From CAZFQG01 sp964520785 (GTDB lineage Bacteria > Planctomycetota > Planctomycetia > Pirellulales > Thermoguttaceae), in NCBI GenBank assembly GCA_964520785.1, contig CAZFQG010000138.1, forward strand, positions 1 to 17,262: a DNA stretch of 17,262 bases, read 5' to 3'. The notes below the pieces were generated by a model, which was not told the DNA's origin, did no database searches, and was given only the letters and a program-made list of their open reading frames with translations. Of this stretch, positions 14,650 to 17,262 are shown in pieces. Both the position numbers and the translations under genes were made by a program. Each line of letters starts with the position of its first letter. Within the stretch, counting starts at the first letter, position 1.

Positions 14650-16056
14650 ATGAACACCTCGAGTTTTCCGACATCGCGCGGCACACCGGTTTCACGCCGC
14701 CGTTTTCTCCAACTGACTGCCGCCGTTGCCTGCGGGGCCCCGGCCCTGGTGCCTTCGACTGCCTTCGGGCGCTTCGCGCCAAGCAACCGGATCAACGTGG
14801 GGCTGATCGGCTGCGGGCATCAGAGCCAGCGCATTGTGCCGTCGTTCCTGGTCCACGACGACGTGCAAATGCTGGCCGTGTGCGACGTGAACCGGCAGAG
14901 CGACGGGTACTATCATCCCGGGCAGGTTCTCGGGCGGGAGACCGCCAGGCAGTGGGCCGAGGAGCATTATGCCGAGAAGAGTCCAACCGGGCAGTACAAG
15001 GGCTGCCAGGCATACAGCGATTTCCGGGAACTGCTCGCCCGCGACGACCTCGACGCCGTGGCGATTGTCGTGCCGGATCATTGGCATGCCATTATGGTCA
15101 TTCGCGCCGTGGAAGCGGGTAAGGACGTCTATTGCGAGAAGCCGCTGGCACTGACCATACCTGAGGGGCGAAAGATGGTCGAGGCAGTTCGGAAGAACAA
15201 GCGGGTCTTCCAGACCGGCGCCCAGTTCCGATCCAGCCCGGCGGTGCGCCATGCATGCGAGTTGGTGCGCAACGGGCGGCTCGGCGAGATTCGCCGCGTG
15301 CTCACGTGGGTGGCCGGGAACCACTTCGAGTGCCCGGGCCCGGGCTGGCAGCCGATGCCGGTGCCCGAGGGGTTCGACTACGACTTCTGGCTCGGCTCGG
15401 CCCCGGAAGCCCCGTACCATGAGGACCGCTGCCTGTTCCGCTTCCGATATATTCTGGACTACTCGAACGGGCAGACGGCCAACTTCGGTGCACACACGAA
15501 CGACATCGCCCAATGGGGCCTGGGCACCGACCTGACCACGCCGGTCGAATACGAGGACGCCGGCTCCGAGTTCCTGCCGGAGGGAAGCCTCTTTACCGCC
15601 GCCGTGAAGACGGCGTTCCGCGCACGCTATGCCAACGGTATCGAGTTGATCTGCGAGACGCGCAACAACGCAGCCACCAAGTTCGAGGGCGCGGAGGGAC
15701 GGCTTGAAGTGTCGTTGGGCGGACGCCTGACGACTTTCCCCGAGAATCTGATGGACTCGGTCATCGGTCCCGACGAAATCCATCTGCCGAAAGCGAACCC
15801 CGAACGCGAGATGCACCGGCGGGACGACGTCGACGCCGACCACGTCCGAAACTTCCTCGATTGCATCAAGAGCCGGCAGGATACGATCGAACCGGTCGAA
15901 ACCGGCCATTGCTCCAGTGCCCTCTGCACCCTGGGCAACATCGCCCAGCGGCTGAGGCGCAAGATTCGCTGGGACCCCGAAAAAGAGGAGATCGTCGGCG
16001 ACGACGAGGCCGGCAAGATGCTCACTCGTCCCATGCGGGCGCCGTGGCAGATTTAG
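14650..16056 (+). CDS. Tat-exported Gfo/Idh/MocA-family oxidoreductase (468 aa)
   Basis: NAD(P)-dependent dehydrogenase of sugars or related compounds, exported folded. The N-terminus has a twin-arginine signal, SRRRFLQLTAAVACGAPAL (residues 15-33), ending near 40. The Rossmann motif is GLIGCG (51-56), then CDV and the family motif EKPLA with Lys164-Pro165, the usual catalytic region. The C-terminal alpha/beta domain runs to the end (GAHTNDIAQWGLG, with a conserved His). The length fits the planctomycete branch of the family. ATG 14650 follows CGGAG at 6 bases. It overlaps the lengthened sulfatase frame, but they are not coupled by design. The substrate cannot be read from the sequence; sulfated or rare sugars are plausible from context. 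Confidence 0.93.
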   Translation: MNTSSFPTSRGTPVSRRRFLQLTAAVACGAPALVPSTAFGRFAPSNRINVGLIGCGHQSQRIVPSFLVHDDVQMLAVCDVNRQSDGYYHPGQVLGRETARQWAEEHYAEKSPTGQYKGCQAYSDFRELLARDDLDAVAIVVPDHWHAIMVIRAVEAGKDVYCEKPLALTIPEGRKMVEAVRKNKRVFQTGAQFRSSPAVRHACELVRNGRLGEIRRVLTWVAGNHFECPGPGWQPMPVPEGFDYDFWLGSAPEAPYHEDRCLFRFRYILDYSNGQTANFGAHTNDIAQWGLGTDLTTPVEYEDAGSEFLPEGSLFTAAVKTAFRARYANGIELICETRNNAATKFEGAEGRLEVSLGGRLTTFPENLMDSVIGPDEIHLPKANPEREMHRRDDVDADHVRNFLDCIKSRQDTIEPVETGHCSSALCTLGNIAQRLRRKIRWDPEKEEIVGDDEAGKMLTRPMRAPWQI

Positions 16057-16154
16057 AACTCGTATAGAATTAACTTCCCGAATTCCCGGGGGCGATTCCG
16101 AATTTTACTCCGCCACGCTGCGTGAAAATCAGGATGGGCCCCCCAACTAATTTG

Positions 16155-16196
16155 CGGACAAGTTCTTAGTGTCCGTCGTGTGCGGCACGATGTCCG
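16155..16196. promoter_or_regulatory. TGTCCG repeats upstream of the NHL gene
   Basis: CGGACA (16155-16160) is inverted as TGTCCG (16170-16175), and a further TGTCCG lies at 16191-16196. The gap from 16057 to 16267 has no gene and no clear terminator. The repeat is short and may be chance. Confidence 0.25.
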
Positions 16197-16267
16197 GCCT
16201 GGCCCGATGGACCACCGCTTCTGCTTTCCAACCCAGCACAACCCTACTTGACCCAAGGAACCGTCCA

Positions 16268-17262
16268 ATGACCTATCTGCAACCGATCACCTCTGCTACA
16301 ATACTCCGGCTCGTTGCCTGTGCGATGCTCGCCACGACAACGCTTTCCATGCACGAAACCATGGCGGACTGCCCCAGCTACCCGCCGGAATCCACCGTCG
16401 TAGAATACGTTGTCGAGCCTAGCTGGCGGCAGCGTCCGGAGGACCTTGGCCCGCCGGGTGCAATCGCGGGCGTTGAGGTCGACAAGGACGATCAGGTCTG
16501 GTGCGTCGAGCGCACCGAGGTTCCGGTGCAGGTCTATGCGCCGGATGGGAAGCTGGTGCGAAGCTGGGGGCAGGGCCTGCTGAAGGGCCCGCATACCTTG
16601 CGTTTCGACGGGCAGGGGAACGTCTGGGTTTCCGACTTTCACCTCCATGTTGTCAGAAAGTTCACGCCGGACGGCGAACTGCTGATGACCCTCGGCACGC
16701 TGGGTGAATCGGGTGACGACGAGCGCCACTTCTACCGGCCCACCGACATGGCGATTACGCCGGCCGGCGATATCTTCGTGACCGACGGCTACGGCAACCG
16801 GCGCGTGGTGCATTTCGACGCGCAGGGCAAGTTCGTCAAGGAGTGGGGCGAGTTTGGCTCCGGTCCCGGCCAGTTCGTCTTGCCCCACATGATCGTAGTG
16901 GACAGCCGCGGCACGCTTTTCGTGGCCGACCGCAACAGCGGGCGGATCCAGTTGTTCGACCAGAAGGGGAAGTTCCTGGAAGAATGGTCGAACATCATCA
17001 TGCCCTGGGGCCTGTGGATTTCGTCCCAGGACGACCTCTGGGTGTGCGGCACGTCGCCCCAGTGGTGGCAGAAGGACGGCAAGTATCCGCCGCCGAAGGA
17101 CCAGATATTCATGCGATTCTCCACCGACGGCAGGGTTCAGCAACTCTGGACCGTGCCCATGGGCAAGGACGGTGAAGAGCAGCCCGGCGACTGCAACTGG
17201 CTCCATTGCGTGGCCCTCGACTCCAAAGGCAACATTTACGCCGGCGACATCATGGGCAAGCG
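16268..17262 (+). CDS. Secreted NHL-repeat protein, peptidylglycine alpha-amidating lyase-like (C-terminus outside the window)
   Basis: 331 codons are visible and no stop is reached. A hydrophobic N-terminal segment (ATILRLVACAMLATTTLS, ~10-27) looks like a Sec signal peptide, followed by the mature part from about residue 34. NHL-type beta-propeller blades follow, recognisable by VWVSDFHLHVVRKFTPDGELL, IFVTDGYGNRRVVHFDAQG and LFVADRNSGRIQLFDQKG, at about 50-residue spacing. In planctomycetes such proteins are often labelled peptidyl-alpha-hydroxyglycine alpha-amidating lyases because of propeller similarity; the reaction is not proven here. ATG 16268 has AAGGAA 7 bases upstream. It follows the oxidoreductase by 211 bases and may have its own promoter. 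Confidence 0.88.
   Translation, partial: MTYLQPITSATILRLVACAMLATTTLSMHETMADCPSYPPESTVVEYVVEPSWRQRPEDLGPPGAIAGVEVDKDDQVWCVERTEVPVQVYAPDGKLVRSWGQGLLKGPHTLRFDGQGNVWVSDFHLHVVRKFTPDGELLMTLGTLGESGDDERHFYRPTDMAITPAGDIFVTDGYGNRRVVHFDAQGKFVKEWGEFGSGPGQFVLPHMIVVDSRGTLFVADRNSGRIQLFDQKGKFLEEWSNIIMPWGLWISSQDDLWVCGTSPQWWQKDGKYPPPKDQIFMRFSTDGRVQQLWTVPMGKDGEEQPGDCNWLHCVALDSKGNIYAGDIMGK

Noticed and set aside
14692..15909. 405-codon - strand frame
   Set aside because: Antisense shadow of the Gfo/Idh/MocA gene, which has clear motifs on the + strand.
16057..16110. Terminator after the oxidoreductase
   Set aside because: CCCGAATTCCCGGG is not a proper stem-loop and no T run follows.

Overview
The window looks like chromosomal DNA of a planctomycete. 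The evidence is a GC-rich genome, a Tat-exported Gfo/Idh/MocA oxidoreductase beside a sulfatase remnant and an NHL-repeat secreted protein, a planctomycete-style integrase remnant, and short palindromes of the 'GCCCCAACGGGGC' type. The assignment rests on recognising these protein types by eye, not on a search.

Layout. Bases 1-108 hold the 3' part of a tRNA-Ala(GGC) and a hairpin terminator. Bases 409-10894 hold a five-gene + strand operon that I read as an anti-phage defence system related to BREX/Pgl and DISARM: a DUF499/BrxC-like P-loop ATPase, a very short stand-alone PglZ-domain protein, a DUF1156 (COG1743-type) DNA adenine methyltransferase, an unrecognised 171-residue protein, and a SNF2-family helicase like BrxHII/DrmD. 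Two junctions overlap (TGATG at 3130-3134 and ATGA at 8132-8135), so the set is transcribed and translated as a unit. A 173-base gap with three small palindromes splits it into ATPase+PglZ and methyltransferase+171 aa+helicase. The set resembles BREX type 3 (BrxC, PglXI, BrxHII, PglZ) but nothing like BrxA, BrxB, BrxF or BrxL is visible. PglZ is cut to its catalytic core, and an unknown small protein is coupled to the helicase.

Bases 10895-11758 hold a degenerate tyrosine-recombinase (integrase) N-terminus, repeats in front of it, a terminator and a tRNA-Leu(GAG), all on the - strand. The defence operon is therefore bracketed by two tRNA genes whose 3' ends both face it, with an integrase remnant at the tRNA-Leu end. 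This is the architecture of a decayed tRNA-targeted island.

Bases 11760-14276 carry a - strand GAF + SpoIIE/PP2C-type phosphatase whose usual T/S-D-G metal motif is missing, a possible 50-codon leader gene, and about 500 bases without a convincing gene that contain a purine microsatellite and several palindromes. Bases 14277-17262 carry the C-terminal stub of a sulfatase, an intact Tat-exported Gfo/Idh/MocA oxidoreductase, and an NHL-repeat secreted protein running off the window. This is ordinary planctomycete carbohydrate/sulfatase context.

Proposed working of the defence unit (inference from the families): the methyltransferase marks host DNA. The ATPase and the PglZ metalloenzyme act in discrimination or signalling, as their BREX counterparts are thought to. 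The SNF2 motor acts on unmodified DNA. No nuclease motif was recognised in any of the five proteins.
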